The notes: generated from the sequence alone by a model not told the origin. A stretch of 64,000 nucleotides of DNA from Schistocephalus solidus (GCA_017591395.1 WEDG01003323.1:1-64000), one strand, 5' to 3'. Positions 31,366 to 43,129 are shown, numbered from the stretch's first letter. Numbers and translations are program-made.

Positions 31366-32014
31366 TCCACCTAGGTTGCGGCCAATATGCCAAAATACCT
31401 TGTTAGTGTTATCAAGGAAATAAAAGACTCAAGTCTCCTGTAAATGCACGATCTCTTTTGATATCGAGTTTCTATTAATAAACACGTTACTTGACGCGGT
31501 ATATGTCTGGAAATCAAGCTCCAGTCGAATATCTTCGCACTAAAATATCCAATTCCTTTTTTATGGGCATGTAAACTTACATACTTAGGGAGCACCGATG
31601 GAATTCCACTAGGTCCGATGATTGACAGCGTTTTTACGACCCTCTTAGGAGAAAAAAGCCTCCTCACAGGTGAACTAGATATCTTCACACGGCGCACATG
31701 TCAGTTTTTAATTGCATTCATTAGATAAAGAGGAAAAGCCAAAAGTATGCCTAATAATATGAGTTGCCTGCCTGCCAAAATTAAACTTACAGTAGAAGGG
31801 CAACAGCAGAGCAAGTTGTTTTTTCTGTATGCTCTTGAACACAGACAGGATGAAAAGTTAATAAGAGGTTGGGTCTTCCACAAGAGTACACGAACGGAAA
31901 AATATGTACACAGCATGACGTTTATGCTCGCAAAACGCACATGCAAACATCACATACAGTTTCCATAGAGCACAGTAAATTTGCTTCTATATATTTACCA
32001 TACTGTTCGCACGG

Positions 32015-32110
32015 GAACTAGCTAAAAACCCAGCCACAAGTGTTTCGACGATCTTGTTCAATTGTATTAGATTTACCGGTGAGTCTCCCAGCGTCCCCCT
32101 AGTATTTTCA
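32015..32110 (-). repeat. Relic of the 353-bp hammerhead repeat
   Basis: Minus strand reads GACGCTGGGAGACTCA, then TCGTCGAAACACTTGTGGCTGGG and TTTTTAGC, paralleling GCTGGGGGACCCA..TCGGCGAAACACGTGTCTGGGCTTTTAGC at 4322-4409. The core CTGAAGA box is lost. Confidence 0.5.
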
Positions 32111-33653
32111 AATTGAAGAGCTCTAGTTTCCACGCAGCCTCGCCAGGTCAAACTTTACCTATCTCAAAGCCATATTCGCTTAACTGAGGTTAACTGTAGC
32201 TGCTTCGCCCAACTTATCATGTTTTTATAAGACGATAGTTGGCGGAACAGACGGTTTAAAAACAACCTTTTCCTTTAAAAATGATTATATATCAAATCCA
32301 AAAAATGAACGATTGTAGTGCAGCGTATTGGAAGAAGCTAAAAGAGATTTCAGCACACATTAAGTAGTCCTACGAAAACCATTCAAATAAGAGAGACTAA
32401 GGATATCTTGTCCATGCACGCCACCTCAAACCGTGCTTTTGAACTCACGTATACTCCCGGATGAAAGTAGATTTGCCAAATGAAAATGCAAATTTCAACT
32501 TGAAGCAAACATGCGTAAAGGCAATTAAAGTCGGGAAACAAAAGCTCTGTTCTTCTATTGCAAAGCACATGTGTGATTCTGGGCACTCCATCGATTATGT
32601 TGAGTCTTTGCTTGTACAAATGTAGCCGAATTTTGAAATTAGTGAACCTGGCATTATCCTACCATACGCTACATTCATTTTCATGTTCCCTTCCTATTCC
32701 TTAATATTCTATCGAGTCGTTTGATGACGTTCTGCCAACATGAGAGGGCGTTATAAACGATGCCCTTGTCCTTTCCATACCACGTTTTTGAACAACATCC
32801 AAATACTGTATGCCCACAACTCGCTTTCCATGTAATAAATAATTAGAAATTAATTGAAATCCAGCGGCGAACTTAGTTTATGTCAACAAATCGTATTATC
32901 TATGCCTTTCTTAGACTTGTACTAAAAACAAATGTCTTACTTATAAGGGATAAACCAATAAACGCCTTCAGTGCACCCAGGGAGTATTGAGCTTGAACTC
33001 TAGGGCAAATTTGTTCAACCGTTAATGGGATGAATGCAACGAAGTTGCTAAGTCCAGTAGCCTGACTGCTTTAGACTACCAATTAAGACGCACACGCAGA
33101 ACAGTAGCCTGTTTTGTCGCGATGAAAACCGATGATAAGTGGGGGCATACGAAGCTAAAAAAATTTTACCTTGGTAAAAATGTCGAGTTTATTATATACT
33201 TGGAAAGTCACATCATTACATTTTTACATAAAATAGGGTGGCAATTTTGGTTGATTTTTGAGGATATGCATGAATCTACTGAAAACATGCAGCAACATTA
33301 GCTATGGAGCTGACGTCTACCCAAAAGTAAGCCAAAATTCCTCATTTATGGAGATATTGTCCAGACAGACATCTGTGCATTTATAGTCGCTTTACTTAGA
33401 AATTCTTTGTATCCTAAAGACGATCAGTATTCGGTTCTTTTAAGGTCAAGTATTCGTTCCAAATATGAATACCCTCACTGGTTCCGGCGACTTCCCTTAT
33501 TGTCTATAGAATTCAGCTTACAGTATTTCTGTAGGATACACAGCGGATGCGAACAGGAATCCGGAGGAAGGATGTTTATATTTAAAGTTATCATCGGCCA
33601 AAGGGCAGCTACCTTGACGCACCGTTTGATTAATTCGATTTTTTGCATTTAAC

Positions 33654-33696
33654 GCTTTGAATACGGGGAACCAACAAGGGTCTCCAAAACGTCAAC
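33654..33696 (+). ncRNA. Hammerhead-like relic, PLE type
   Basis: Core box TTGAATA (33657-33663), stem II GGGGAACC/GGGTCTCC with 7 of 8 pairs, AAAAC, GTC (33691-33693). Stem II is well kept but the catalytic boxes are changed (C3, G8, G12). Confidence 0.45.
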
Positions 33697-34149
33697 AGTT
33701 CAATTAATTTGATTCGATGGGCTATTTTTCATTCTTAAGTTCCTTAATGTTATTCTGCTTAGCTAAAATATAAAATTTAAGGTATATTAACAAATGAATT
33801 AACGCTACGGGTCAAAACTTCTGCCCGTTTTGCATGAAATTTTGTGAGTTCTCTTACTAAAGTTTATCTTGCACTAGTCATTTACGTCGCTAATCGATTA
33901 ATAAACTAAAATCACAGATTCAATAGAAGGCTGTTACCATTCTGAAAAGTGTGAACTTTTAGAAAACACGAGAGAGTTCGGGTTAACAACTCCAGTGATT
34001 CGCTCTCGAAAATCTACTACACTCTTTTAGAGGGATTTAACTTTCTGTAGTAGGAAACGGCTAACGCAGTTTGTGAGGATCTATTACGACATCAGAAACG
34101 AAAGAGTACGAGCCATATATGGGTAATATTGGTAATATCATTCTGTCTA

Positions 34150-34215
34150 TATTATTAGCCGCTCTACGTCTGCTGGCGGGGCACTAGTTTGAGCTCCAAG
34201 GCACAACGGGACGAC
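34150..34215 (+). mobile_element. tRNA-Arg SINE 3' fragment
   Basis: TGCTGGCGGGGCACTAG and TGAGCTCCAAGGCACAACGGGA match the distal part of the SINE units at 3450-3530 and 17875-17910. Head and ribozyme are missing. Confidence 0.65.
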
Positions 34216-35281
34216 TGAGTCCACCTGCCAAATATGCACCACAGAAAAACTGTGAACCTGGTAACCTGTTAGCGCAATCCCTTGCCACTCCCTCTCCCTC
34301 TCTGTTTCTCAAGGCGACACGTGCTCGACACGAGAGACGTTACTGTCTCATAGACACACCCTCGCGTCTCTAGTAAAGCTTCGACCCTTGCGCATAAACG
34401 GAAAGTCTAGCTCGCAGCAGGGAGACTGCGGCCTTGGAAGCGGCAATTATAACTGTGCAAACTTGGTTGATTTTCCCTTTGCTTTCCGGTCCAATAAATT
34501 CTCTAAAACTATCTAAGATTTTGTGTTAATAAACACTAAACATATCCTTTCCTACTTTTAGGAGGAACGTTTTACAATCCTTTTAAGTAAGTAAGTAAGT
34601 AAGCAAGTTAGTGCCTCAACAAATTTGTAGGGTAGCCAGACGATACGGAATATTTATTTAATTAAAACCATCATTATACTTCAATGATTTTCAGCACACG
34701 TTTAAATAATAACTAGCGTACTTCGTACACTAAGTAAATCATGAATTCTGATAGTTCTGGTTGCGTGGGTCTCCTACTTTTATCGGCCTGCATAACACTT
34801 CTTGCAGTGCAACCTAAGTAGTAGTATGGATGAAGTAATTCCCTAAGACATAATGTCTTCTTTTATATTATTGTTATTAAACATTGCATGGCCTCTATAG
34901 AAATGGTTTCCTGGAAAGATGGCTTAATAACTGATAAAGAGACTACAGTAAGGGTGAGTACCTACGAAACCCTTTTAAAAAAACACAGGAACCTAAGACA
35001 AACCAAGAAAGAACATTGAACAGGGTCTCTCTTGTCTTGATTTTATATTAAATAAGAGATAAATTCATAAAAGTATAAACATACAAGTATATATTTTAAA
35101 TACTATGTATACATAAAAATAAAGAGTTTTCAAAAATATAACTGTTCACATTTTAGATGCTACATACATTGTTTAAGAGCCGTTACGGCGTCTGGTTTAA
35201 ATGCGAGGTCCACAATAGGGGTAAAGGCAAGATGGAACTTCCGTGAAACAAGGAAGACATGGCGTAGAAGTTGAGGAGCGT
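34216..35281. other. No recognised gene; (AAGT)n tract
   Basis: A short (AAGT)n lies at about 34586-34612. The block at 34270-34500 is richer in GC than its surroundings and could be an LTR or an exon, but I cannot assign it. Confidence 0.35.
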
Positions 35282-35541
35282 TTATCTCTGCACAACTTCA
35301 AGCAATTTTTCCTCCTCACCGTCCTCTTCCTCGTCGTCGCACTCAAGCCAACTTGGAACGGTACATGAGTCCATAAACACGTTGCAGCCTCGCATACGGA
35401 ATTCATCAGCAGGGTCAAGCATTGTTTGGCAAGTCAACAATCGATACAGAAAGTACGTCTTCTTCAGGGTGGAGAAACTTTTGTCTTTGCCTTCGCAGCT
35501 TCTTCTCGTAATCGATCGAAGGGCTGTTTGGTCGTACAACT
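35282..35541 (-). CDS. Possible terminal exon of an unidentified host gene
   Basis: An open frame of 85 codons ends in TAA at 35282-35284. It lacks an ATG but is preceded by AG (TAAGTATAG), a possible splice acceptor. The peptide looks like ordinary protein rather than repeat: KTYFLYRLLTCQTMLDPADE, FMDSCTVPSWLEC, then the acidic DDEEEDGEEEKLLEVVQ at the C terminus. It matches no transposon family in the window and I do not recognise the family. No clear AATAAA within 130 bp downstream. Treat as a lead. Confidence 0.35.
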
Positions 35542-36166
35542 ATACTTAATTGACGTGCGCCAGTAATTATATAGACTCAGTCACACCCAATAGGCATCAG
35601 TGTGCTGACTTCTACGCAGCCAGTAGTTGATCAGAGATCACACACATACGCACCGCACACACGCACACACGATGCTGCATGCTGATTACACATAGTTGCG
35701 TTAGCCTGATGTCACTATTAGTGTCATTTCTGCTGCAGGCATCGCAAGCTTGTTTCTCAGCATTGGCATTTAGATGGCCTGATAGTCCGTACTACGCAGC
35801 AATCTGCCGCTGGGGACCCGTTCCTCGGTTAGTACCGAGTCTTTTCTTGCAAACATGAACTAAAACGTGGAGAAGCCCAAAGATGACAGGAGCAAAATGC
35901 AATGCCTACTGATTAATTTCTTCGTATCTTAAAAAATCAGCGTAATCTCACGACATATTCGCTTAGGTGTTACGTCACAGATAAACACTGGCCAAAGTTA
36001 AAACTCCGAAAGTTGGCTATCATTGGTCCGTTTAACAGCAGGAATTTGCACATATAGAGCAAAACCGATGCTACTCCATTTACAGTAACATAAAATTCCA
36101 GCAATAGATACCCTCAGCACAATCAACTACAATCTACACCATGATGATAATACGCATTGTGAACAA
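35542..36166. other. No recognised feature
   Basis: Contains a short CA-rich tract near 35640-35668. If 35282-35541 is an exon, part of this stretch would be its upstream intron. Confidence 0.35.
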
Positions 36167-36471
36167 CTCCAACCCTCAATGGTTAGAGCGCTGCTCTTCT
36201 GCTCAACAAGTCGCTGGTTCGAGTTTGGGGTGGGGCAGCACCTGGGGTTGTGTATTACTGGCTGATGACGGCTTATGAGCCAGAAATGGTCAATATCGTC
36301 TCCCTATGTCTTTGCCGGCAGGATGAATTTGCCTATTCTACTACTAGTTGCTGTGCGGCTGCTGGCGGGGCTGCCTCGAGGCAGAGCGGAACAAATGAGC
36401 TCCGTTAGCAATCGGTGAGCTTTTGTCAACGAATGCAAGCAAATATTTCCGATGTAAACCCAAAAGACAAC
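36167..36471 (+). mobile_element. tRNA-Arg SINE, tandem unit 1
   Basis: Head with CTCAATGGTTAGAGCG (A box) and GGTTCGAGTTTGG (B box). Hammerhead relic at 36256-36300: CTGATGA (36262-36268), stem II GGCT/AGCC, GAAATGG, but the second half of stem III and stem I are altered. It continues without a gap into unit 2. Confidence 0.85.
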
Positions 36472-36640
36472 GAGCCCATGGCTCAATGGTTAGAGCGTTG
36501 GACTTCTGATCCATGGGTCACGAGTTCAATCCTCAGGTGGTGCATCACCCGGGGTTGGGTATGACTGCCTGATGACGGCTAATAAGCCAGAAATGGCCAT
36601 TCCAGTCTCACTTGTCTTTGTCGGCAATAGTCAACTCCTC
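36472..36640 (+). mobile_element. tRNA-Arg SINE, tandem unit 2, with intact hammerhead core
   Basis: The best tRNA resemblance in the window: TGGCTCAATGGTTAGAGCG, an anticodon arm TTGGACTTCTGATCC (anticodon TCT, Arg) and T arm AGTTCAATCCTC. Body with the hammerhead at 36563-36607. The copy is truncated after TGTCTTTGTCGGCAA. Confidence 0.87.
36563..36607 (+). ncRNA. Hammerhead ribozyme in SINE, intact core
   Basis: Stem I GACTGC (36563-36568) with CCAGTC (36602-36607), 5 of 6 pairs; the innermost is C-C. CTGATGA 36569-36575; stem II GGCT/AGCC with loop AATA; GAA 36590-36592; stem III palindrome ATGGCCAT; cleavage base T36601, so the triplet is AUU, allowed but less usual than GUC. C faces A at 10.1/11.1. 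The arrangement parallels the schistosome Sm-alpha SINE, which also joins a pol III promoter to a hammerhead. Confidence 0.7.
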
Positions 36641-38880
36641 AAGCCTACGTCAGTTGTTCTCGTTCCGATCCCTCAAGAAGACAACCTCTGGATTTTTTGG
36701 TATTCAAATGCAAAGTAAGTCCCCAGTTGCTTTAATTTTGCCCCGCAAATCGTCCAGGTATTAGCTTATCCTGTACTTCTGGCACCGCACGATGAAGCTC
36801 CGAAGAATTCGATTTTCCTGCATTCCACATTATTCCTAAAGACCACAACCGATTCAGACTGCATCTGCTGGTTAAACGAGTGGCAGAGGGGAGAAGTAAA
36901 TTGTAAGATGTAAAATTAATGTCTGAGTGGATGCCCTTTGCTAAAATTCCATAATATCTGATCTGGAGACATTTGAATAGACAGGTGATCAACTTCCGAA
37001 CCACTGTAAAGGATAATAAACTGTAAAAAAAAGAAAGAAAAGAAAAGAAAAAGAAAAAGAAAGAAAGAAAGAAAAGAAAGAAGCCCAATCTGAACTGGTA
37101 AACAATTCCACCCGCAAAATAGTGAGATGGCTTGTGATTTTGCTGAAATTCACATTTAAGAGTTGCAGGTTTTTTTCCCAGGTGCGGAAATAACAATGCT
37201 TTCAAGTCAAATTGAGACAGCGATGTTTAAACCTGTGCGCGGAACAGAACGTCATAGATCCAATTGGTCTTGGAGGCCACGAAATCGGTATTTCGGTCTT
37301 CAGTGACTCTAGTGCTATTCCTGTATTATTGCTAATTGTTCTTCAACCACGCAGTTTTTAAGATCGTTGAAGCACAGTTACACGTCGAATTAAAGTACAC
37401 CCTCGTGCAATTAACATGACGTTGGCCCCTGGCTCAGTCGAATAATATTTTGCTCCAAAGGCTTCAGAGCTTACAAATGACGAAAAACGTGCTTTAAATA
37501 TTCCTCCTGGACGCTGCTTTACTGTGACGATAATGCCCGTCAGCTGTAGCCAAATTCTATCTTGGGTTTGCATTGATGATTTAACCTAAAAAGTGCTAAT
37601 CGTCAATAGAAGTTATGAAGCGACTTACAGAGGAAAGTTATACAGAAAATCGGATCGCTGGAACAAGAACTTTATTGACCTGGCATTTCAGTCTTGATGT
37701 TTTAGCGCCCAGGAAGATCGAAGCTGACATAGTTTCTTTCCGATTTGGTTTTGCCCATCCAACATCTTCGGGGTCAATAGACAGAGTGCTATGGGCTCAC
37801 CAAAGTATGACCTGATTAAATATAATTGTAGAGGTGGTTGGGTGGATATACTTCCTTATATTTCCTGATGGGTGAACTTTTTGCCAAATGTTTGCTGATC
37901 CACAGGGATAACTGACGTCTCGGATCCATGGCAATTGTTTCACCCTGGTGTCTGTGGAAGTGCATGAGAGAAGTCACTCTGTCGGTTAGACAAACTTAAG
38001 TTGATAACTATTCTGCGTATGTGGTTTCGTTAGAAGTTAAGCATGTATTTCATATAACAATTGAGTAAAAGATCTGAATTACTAATTTATAACACTCTTT
38101 GGGATGAACAGATATCTAAACACTTTTGCTGAACTAAACCGTCAAATAAAAACCAAAGACGACCCTAAGAAAGGTAGATCAAATCAGGAAGCGAGGCGAT
38201 TTTACCTCTGCTGCCGTTCTTCGAACTTCGCCCGGTTCGTTATTTAGAGACTAAAATTATAAACTTCCCCTCACCACCCACGGAAAATTGGGTAGTTTCA
38301 GCGTTTGTGGATGATTGGGTGGAAGCTGTTGAAGTTCAGTCCTTGCGCCGTATAAGTAGCTTTCCTGAACCCTTTAGTCTTTAGGCCACCACAATCTTAG
38401 CGGCAGACAAGGGTATCGTATAAGGCCAGCTGGTTGTTATCCCCCCCTCCATCGTAAATTACATGACTGGGAAGAAGCCATTGAGACATTCCTTGAATGT
38501 CAGCACCTGATCCCTTTCGATTACGAAATACCGAGTACCGAAAATTCCGTCTGTGTTGTTGAACGAAAAGTTAATCCAACTGCCTCTATGAGTGGCGAAC
38601 TCATTGGCATGTCTTTCCCCTGCTTGTAGATTGTCCAGCTAAACATAAAGTACAGTCAGCGCCCAATCTCATACAATGTTAACCAACATTTGAAACACGT
38701 CTTAGATTAGGACTGAGTACTCAAGTGGATTGTAATATTTATTACCTCAGAGCATAATCCCAGGATAATATACATACCTCAGGATGCCGGCTTTTGAAAG
38801 AATGTCATTTCGGCTTCATTAAAAACCTTACTTCATATAATAAATCACTACTAATAGTGTCCATTTGTTCTATAGATCCT
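36641..38880. other. No recognised gene; purine tract
   Basis: An A/G-only tract of about 60 bp lies at 37024-37083. The frame 37358-37573 (-) begins with ATG and has 71 codons but no familiar motif. The 157-codon frame over 36732-37205 (-) includes the translated purine tract (poly Phe/Ser) and is not credible. Confidence 0.4.
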
Positions 38881-38884
38881 CGCT

Positions 38885-39316
38885 GACGGAAGCTTATGTA
38901 CAAAAAGGCTTGGTCAACTACCCCCGTGTTTTTCGGGTGTGACCATGTGCGCAAGCCGCTGGAATCACCAAATGAACAACCATTCCATGTGCTCGCATGC
39001 ATTACCAAGACCTGTCGGATCTCTCGCGCTGACAAGGAGGACGTGGTCAGCATCACCCGGGTCAAGGATGCTGTCGCAGAGAAGCCTTCGGACCTGTCAC
39101 AAGGACAATAAATGTATTGATGGCCTACCCTATATTCTTACAACTCCCCTACCTTTTATCCCGCCGTCACGCATACTTGCTCTGCCCATATACCCGCAAC
39201 CTCATCCTCCTCCTGCAGCACGCACTCAATCCGCTACAACCACACGTTTTGCTTATATCACTCGCAGCGAACGTCAAGTTCACTTCTCTGATCGTATAGT
39301 TACGCATTTCCTCTAG
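38885..39316 (+). pseudogene. Second Ty3/gypsy element: C-terminal end of pol
   Basis: Reads GCDHVRKPLESPNEQPFHVL and ITKTCRISRADKEDVVSITR in one frame up to a stop at 39109-39111. After a frameshift near 39105-39112 the other frame continues CIDGLPYILTTPLPFIPPSR and ends TRSERQVHFSDRIVTHFL with a stop at 39314-39316. This is the chromodomain-like tail of CsRn1-type pol plus a proline-rich end. All upstream pol is absent. Confidence 0.8.
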
Positions 39317-39345
39317 ACTTATGCATATCCTCCAGCCTAAGCGGA

Positions 39346-39505
39346 GGGTGCTGTGTCGAGGTATCAGGCTAATTGACCTCTGACAAACTTAGCACGTTTT
39401 ATTTATTGTACTGCTCGATGTAGAGGGACAACAAACAGCGCTGCCTCTCAATGCCGCATCAATGGCATGCTACACAGCCAGTTAGTTGGACATTTCAAAT
39501 ATTAA
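39346..39505 (+). repeat. Probable 3' LTR of second Ty3/gypsy element
   Basis: Follows the pol stop and a short purine run AAGCGGAGGG. Begins TGCTGTGTCGAGG; the right end may be at TTGGACA. No second LTR is in the window, so limits are tentative. Confidence 0.5.
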
Positions 39506-40470
39506 CTTTATACAAATATCGGTTTTTCTTACTGCTCTTCATGCTTAAGGTTCGTAAGATATCGGTCGTTAGTTCGTGAGAACAGTATTATCTACGTTAG
39601 TACCACGAACAGACAGGCTCATTAAATGTTAGTGTTATTTTGGTCTCACATCCCCAGGTGATCAGTAGTCCGTATTCGAATACAATTTTGAAGCTGTATA
39701 CTTTATTATTAGCCTGAGATATTTAGTTAAAATTTTCAGTCCACCCCATTACATGAAACTGTCTAGGCAGAGGAGTTATTTGGACACTATTCAAGCCACC
39801 TACGATGGGTGTCAGTGTCAAAGTGTAGGATATTCATACTGACTTCCAGGGATTCTCATGAAAGAAAGCTGCATTCGGAAAGTTTAGCTGAATATCCACA
39901 ATTTCGGTTTCAGCTAATCGTGGCTTACCATGGCTTGATTGTGAGTACAGCACGTGTCTAAGTTTGTTCCACAATCGCTTGTCGGTGTACAACAGATTTA
40001 TCTGCATCACTGAAACTGAAACAGAATTACGGAAATCTACTCGATGCTTAATGTGATAGGGGAATACTAACGTCAACAAATGAACCGCAATTTTCTGTTT
40101 TGATGGCGTACTAGCAACGACAAAGTTTCAACAGTTAAAGATAACTGGCTTCTCTGTACTGTGAATAATGATAATAAAATCAGAGGCCTTTAAATCTGTG
40201 CCATTTTTGATGAAGGTAGATTTAAAAATCAAGCATTCGGTCTTCATCGATGGAGGCGAATCAGAGTTCAGAGTTCGAATCAGAGTTCAGCCATCGATGA
40301 TGGTTGTCGGTAGAGGCACGATCTATGACATAATACACACTATTCGCCATCTATATCTCAAACATCAGCAACATTCTTTTAACTGAATGCGTCAATTGTC
40401 CAATTGCAAAGGACAAAGCTATGGGGCGGAATTCAGATAAAGCTAAACTGCTAACCGGAACTGGTTAATT
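39506..40470. other. No recognised feature
   Basis: Unassigned. A short local duplication TCAGAGTTCAGAGTTCGAATCAGAGTTCAG-like occurs near 40260-40290. Confidence 0.35.
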
Positions 40471-40474
40471 TTGT

Positions 40475-40519
40475 CGCTGACGTTTCGGAGAGCTCGGCAG
40501 GCTCTCCATTGGCAAAGCG
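40475..40519 (-). ncRNA. PLE-type hammerhead ribozyme, near-intact fold
   Basis: Minus strand: stem I CGCT (40516-40519) with AGCG (40475-40478); stem II GGAGAGC/GCTCTCC, 7 perfect pairs; GAAAC (40482-40486); GTC (40479-40481). The CUGANGA box is TTGCCAA, so probably inactive. It lies about 190 bp downstream of the GIY-YIG coding relic on the same strand, as in the copies at 61.8 and 62.9 kb. Confidence 0.55.
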
Positions 40520-40711
40520 TTGTACTGCTTATATCGCTCAGTATTTAAATGACAGACAGAACTTGTCGGACTTGCACTTATCACTTTTTCCCTCATTCTC
40601 TGCATCGGCCTTTGTGCAGTTGGACAACATCACATTGGTCGAGAATGCTTGTAAGCTTGTCTTCTCTTCCGGTGGGTTCGTCTCGGGGCCATCTTCGCTT
40701 ATATGCCTTAG

Positions 40712-41030
40712 TTACGGTGTAACACTCTTGTCCTGGTCTTTGTGCATATAATGACGCAGGACTTTATAAGCCACTGGAAGGTCTAGATGCATATTGATAT
40801 GGTTGATATCTGAATACCATGCCCCAAGCATAAGTTGTTCGGAGTTTGAAGTTCCTCGGCATATGATGGTCGCTCCTTGAATGTCGAAATTTCGGCCCAT
40901 CTCTCCAATATGGGTTGCAAGCTGTGAGTTGGGGTCTAGCCTCCGAGCCGCCAGTTTGTGCTCATATAGATGGGTCGGCAATTTTCGTCTAGTTTCCCCG
41001 ACGTGGTTGCAGTCCACAGGAAGGCCGAGT
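40712..41030 (-). pseudogene. PLE GIY-YIG endonuclease C-terminal part
   Basis: Minus strand reads DCNHVGETRRKLPTHLYEHK, then LDPNSQLATHIGEMGRNFDI and ATIICRGTSNSEQLMLGAW. The VGET-R-L-EHK pattern is the second half of the GIY-YIG fold, with the conserved Glu region distal. The expected YVGETGRKL is altered to HVGETRRKL. The N-terminal RT is absent. The endonuclease would nick target DNA during PLE insertion. Confidence 0.8.
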
Positions 41031-41115
41031 TAGCGATCGAATGAAAAATCGATCAGTCTTAGGCCGACAAGTTCGGCCAGTCATTCAGTACACAAATCTA
41101 TAATAGCAATAAAAT

Positions 41116-41160
41116 ACTTTGACAATGGGAAGCCGGGCAAGCTCTCCGAAACCTCAGCGA
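41116..41160 (+). ncRNA. Hammerhead relic, PLE type
   Basis: TTGACAA (41119-41125), stem II GGGAAGC/GCTCTCC partly paired, GAAAC (41148-41152), CTC instead of GTC. It precedes a right-pointing PLE, so it may belong to its upstream terminal repeat. Confidence 0.45.
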
Positions 41161-41539
41161 GAACAATAACCAGGCCCAGTTGGCACTTTAAATTTATCTG
41201 ACGTTCATCCAAAATCTCTCATTTTTGCGAATCTGATCTCTTTTTTCGAGCACTTGGTGCTCCGAGTTGCACGCTGCTTGGAGAAATTTGTCCTTTGGAT
41301 TGTATCAACTCAAGTGCAACTGCACTTTCCTCATCACTGCCTTGACCAAAACGTGTCATCGTAATGTGTTACCTAGACACCGCATGGGAATTCTGCTTTA
41401 GCGCGGCATAGCAGATGGGTGACTAGAACTCTAATTCACGATTGCAACCAAAGGCTACAACGTTACAATATAGAAATTTACCAATCTAAATAATATTTCT
41501 TGATAACCGCTGGTGAAAAATCGAGGACTATTAAGGAAA

Positions 41540-42935
41540 GCATTCGAATGCATGCGCGAAAGGTACATGCCAAGAAGAAATAAGCATTATCAAACAACTA
41601 TCGACACTGAGACCGTCCCACACAACCAACTCAACGAACAACCTGGTCCATAATTTCTCTTCTAAACCCATTATTAGCACGCATCTTGCAGTCCTTGAAC
41701 GTGGAGCCACTTTCAACCCAGCAGACACCGCACCCAATGAGTTCATTGCCACTTTTGAATCAGTTCTACAATCAACAAAGACATCCGAAGAAACGAAAGA
41801 TTAAATCCGCCACAAAAAATCTTCACCCCTCATGCGACCCAAAAGGTGTGAAACTCATGGCTGAGAAGAACAGAGAGCATAACAATTCTAAAAGCGGATA
41901 ATAATATACTCATTCTACTAGCTGACAAAGGTTGCCCGACTGTACTGCTGAATAAATCTGTTTAACAAAAGAAAGCTAAGAGCCTACTTGATGACCACCA
42001 ATCTTATAAACCATTTCCAGCCGATGAACTGTAACACCTGCTCGTAAAATAAAAAAGGTCTTTTAAAACGCAGAGCAAACGGTGCAATCACGCTCAATGA
42101 TTGGTTTTCCAGGAAGCCAACTGCCACACCTATGGCCCGATTTTACGGTCTGCCGAAAGTCATAAGGAAAACATACTGCTTAGTCTCATCGTCTCTCTTC
42201 ATGGCACTCCTACGTACAGTTTGGCAAAATGGATGTTTGACCAGCTAAACGTCCTGGCAGTAGGCTCACTAACAACCGTGGCTTCTGATAATCAGTTCCT
42301 TGAAGGGATAAAGTTAGAGCCAGACGAATCTACGGTATCATTTGATGACGTTTCATTCTTCACCTCCATTTCACAGCAACCAGCAATTGATGTTGCGAGA
42401 CAACTTCTAACAATATTATTTTTAAAAAATCATAACGACATAAAACTAAGCCAAATTTGCCAGGAGGACACATGAACCATCAAAGCTGAACGACAGTACA
42501 GCCATGTGCTCTTCCAAGCTAATGGATATCCAAGCTCTTTTCTCGACCAAAGCAAGCGCCAAGTAAACAGAAGACGCTCTAAAGAACAACAACATAAAAG
42601 TCAGGAGTACCATTCTCTACAGGAAAGGAGTCTCCGATGCAGTCTCTCGATTGTTACATCCCACCGGAGGAGGCATAATCCATCTACCCCAGGCGAAACC
42701 TTCACACTAAAGGTCAGACTGTCCCCTATTGAGACTTCTGCAGTTGTCTAACAAATATTTTACAATGGTGGGGACTGAAACGACGTCGGGGAAACTGGAA
42801 TAAATTTGCAGACATGCCTACATGAGCACAAACTGATGGTTCAGAGATTTATCTCAAACTAACAGCTTGCAACCGATATTGGAGAGACTGGCCACAATGT
42901 TGACAGTCAAGAAGTGACCATCATAGGCTGAGGAA
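41540..42935 (+). pseudogene. Internally deleted Penelope-like element
   Basis: N-terminal part: HNFSSKPIISTHLAVLERGA, FNPADTAPNEFIATFESVL, then LILLADKGCPTVLLNKS. RT fingers and motif A: ESHKENILLSLIVSLHGTPT, LAKWMFDQL, then VSFDDVSFFTSI (42325-42365), with the motif A Asp kept. Past 42475 the sequence jumps to LFQANGYPSSFLDQ, the post-palm region, so motif C with its YVDD box is deleted. The endonuclease half reads NDVGETGINLQTCLHEHKL and QLATDIGETGHNVDSQEVT near 42775-42925. Stops occur throughout. Confidence 0.82.
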
Positions 42936-42984
42936 ACTCAAAAACCGAAAAACGTCATGACCTGCACAAAGTGGCTGGGAATAG

Positions 42985-43125
42985 GAGTGGTTGCATTGGC
43001 TGACTGGCCGACATACCCGTCTTCGCGCACCACAGTACGATCTGGCCCCCATAACGCACACACCAGGATTCACTAAACCAGGGGATATGGAGGAGTCATC
43101 GCCATCTGACTCCTAGTCCACTGGT
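42985..43125 (-). mobile_element. Detached RTE 3' UTR segment
   Basis: Matches 50212-50345 of RTE copy F. The same segment is missing from its normal place in the adjoining copy at 43130-44330, suggesting rearrangement of the 3' untranslated region. Confidence 0.65.
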
Positions 43126-43129
43126 TAGC

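Larger units (their letters stand above)
31370..34145. other. No recognised gene; two hammerhead-like relics
   Basis: AT-rich. Contains relics at 32015-32110 (-) and 33654-33696 (+), described separately. No exon or TE protein recognised. Confidence 0.4.

Noticed and set aside
36472..36545. Genuine tRNA-Arg gene
   Set aside because: The head is tRNA-like, but the acceptor stem does not close and the sequence continues into the SINE body seen in five other copies.
36732..37205. 157-codon frame on the minus strand
   Set aside because: Contains a translated A/G microsatellite giving poly Phe/Ser; no other support.
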